Shown: positions 63,523-64,000 of the stretch, piece after piece
Layout: each line of letters opens with the position of its first letter
Numbering within the stretch: the stretch's first letter is position 1
Assembly (NCBI GenBank): GCA_963513935.1
Contig: OY740765.1
Coordinates: 149,755,830 to 149,819,829 of the forward strand
Reading direction: 5' to 3'
Length of the DNA stretch: 64,000 bases
Origin: Aphrophora alni
Lineage: Eukaryota; Arthropoda; Insecta; Hemiptera; Aphrophoridae
Notes under the pieces: generated by a model
What the model was told of the DNA's origin: nothing
Database searches by the model: none
Seen by the model: the letters and a program-made list of their open reading frames with translations, nothing else
Program-made: the position numbers and the translations under genes

Positions 63523-63792
63523 ATGGATACAGACAAGAATCCGAGAGAGCATAGTACACAACCAGATTTTTATCCAGATTGGATGAATTAGTCGACAATG
63601 AATTAATTGGAAAGTGAACTATAATATTTTGGAAATAGTTATGACAGTGATAACGATCCGGATTACGAGATGGAAAGTGCTCTAAATACTGATTCTGAGC
63701 AGGAATTTAATAATGAAGAAATTGAAAACGAAGGAGAATCCGAGGAAAAAATGAAGATTTTCTGGGCTAAAATTCAATATTTTGTAAGATGT
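63523..63792 (+). pseudogene. Acidic N-terminal fragment, possibly transposase-derived
   Basis: MDTDKNPREHSTQPDFYPDW then a stop, and about 70 bp later in another frame a very acidic stretch (SYDSDNDPDYEMES, NTDSEQEFNNEEIENEGESE) ending in a stop. Acidic starts like this are common in piggyBac-like transposases and in some nuclear proteins. No catalytic domain follows within the window, so the family is uncertain. Confidence 0.3.
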
Positions 63793-64000
63793 TTATAAAT
63801 ATGTGATTTGTTTAGCTTATTGAGTGTACCTTTTCCTAATATGTATTAGGATTATTTTTATTTATTATTTTACTATCATTATCAAAATAATAAATAAGAA
63901 TAAAAAGTCAACATTTGGGAGTTTGCGCAAAATAAAGAATATTTAAATATTTAAAAAATATAAAATCGGTAATTTTTGCATTTAGTACTAATAAAAATGT

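Overview
This is an AT-rich, gene-poor, repeat-dense stretch of an animal nuclear genome, most likely an arthropod and probably an insect. The grounds are the repeat types (mariner, jerky/Tigger, piggyBac-like, hAT MITEs, BEL/Pao, Mag-type Ty3, a Jockey/CR1-type LINE and an errantivirus-like LTR element with a baculovirus-F-like env), GT-AG introns of many kilobases, and no bacterial-style operons. The species cannot be named from the sequence.

The main host gene is on the minus strand. Three exons (29023-29131, 21151-21297, 2183-2255) join with matching phase-2 junctions into the conserved C-terminal region of an ARL14-effector-like protein (ARF7EP_C Cys-rich domain). Its two visible introns (about 7.7 and 18.9 kb) are filled with transposons. 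Further coding candidates are a 92-residue ORF (49873-50151), a 70-residue single-pass membrane microprotein with a clear upstream splice acceptor (62244-62456), and a psq-type helix-turn-helix ORF (43303-43464, minus).

Region by region: 1-5.2 kb has the last ARL14EP exon, a Tc/mariner-like transposase relic, BEL/Pao pol debris and a piggyBac-like end. 5.23-7.40 kb is a dead jerky/Tigger transposon with terminal repeats and TA duplications. 10.06-20.05 kb is a complete LTR element, with two LTRs about 1% diverged, a Leu-tRNA-type primer site and a polypurine tract. It carries no recognisable gag or pol, but has an F-like envelope gene (one frameshift) followed by an SGNH-hydrolase ORF (one in-frame stop). 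21.7-28.8 kb is a nested pile of piggyBac-like repeats, decayed pol, a second diverged copy of the SGNH leader, a Mag-type gag/PR/RT remnant and a related 3' LTR. 29.8-38.4 kb holds a SINE-like repeat, a TTAA-flanked MITE, a LINE, a 675-bp element with 13-bp direct flanks, and a Tigger element with a MITE nested inside it. 39.4-45.0 kb has BEL/Pao gag-protease debris, the psq ORF and a dead mariner. 46-64 kb has large inverted repeats, two hAT-type MITEs with perfect 8-bp target duplications, a tyrosine-recombinase-like pseudogene, foldbacks, microsatellites and the small genes.

The most unusual item is the pairing of a class-I fusion envelope with an SGNH esterase-type protein inside a young LTR element that lacks gag-pol. 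The leader and intron ahead of the SGNH ORF recur in a second copy, which argues that this is an evolved retroelement gene rather than a chance insertion.
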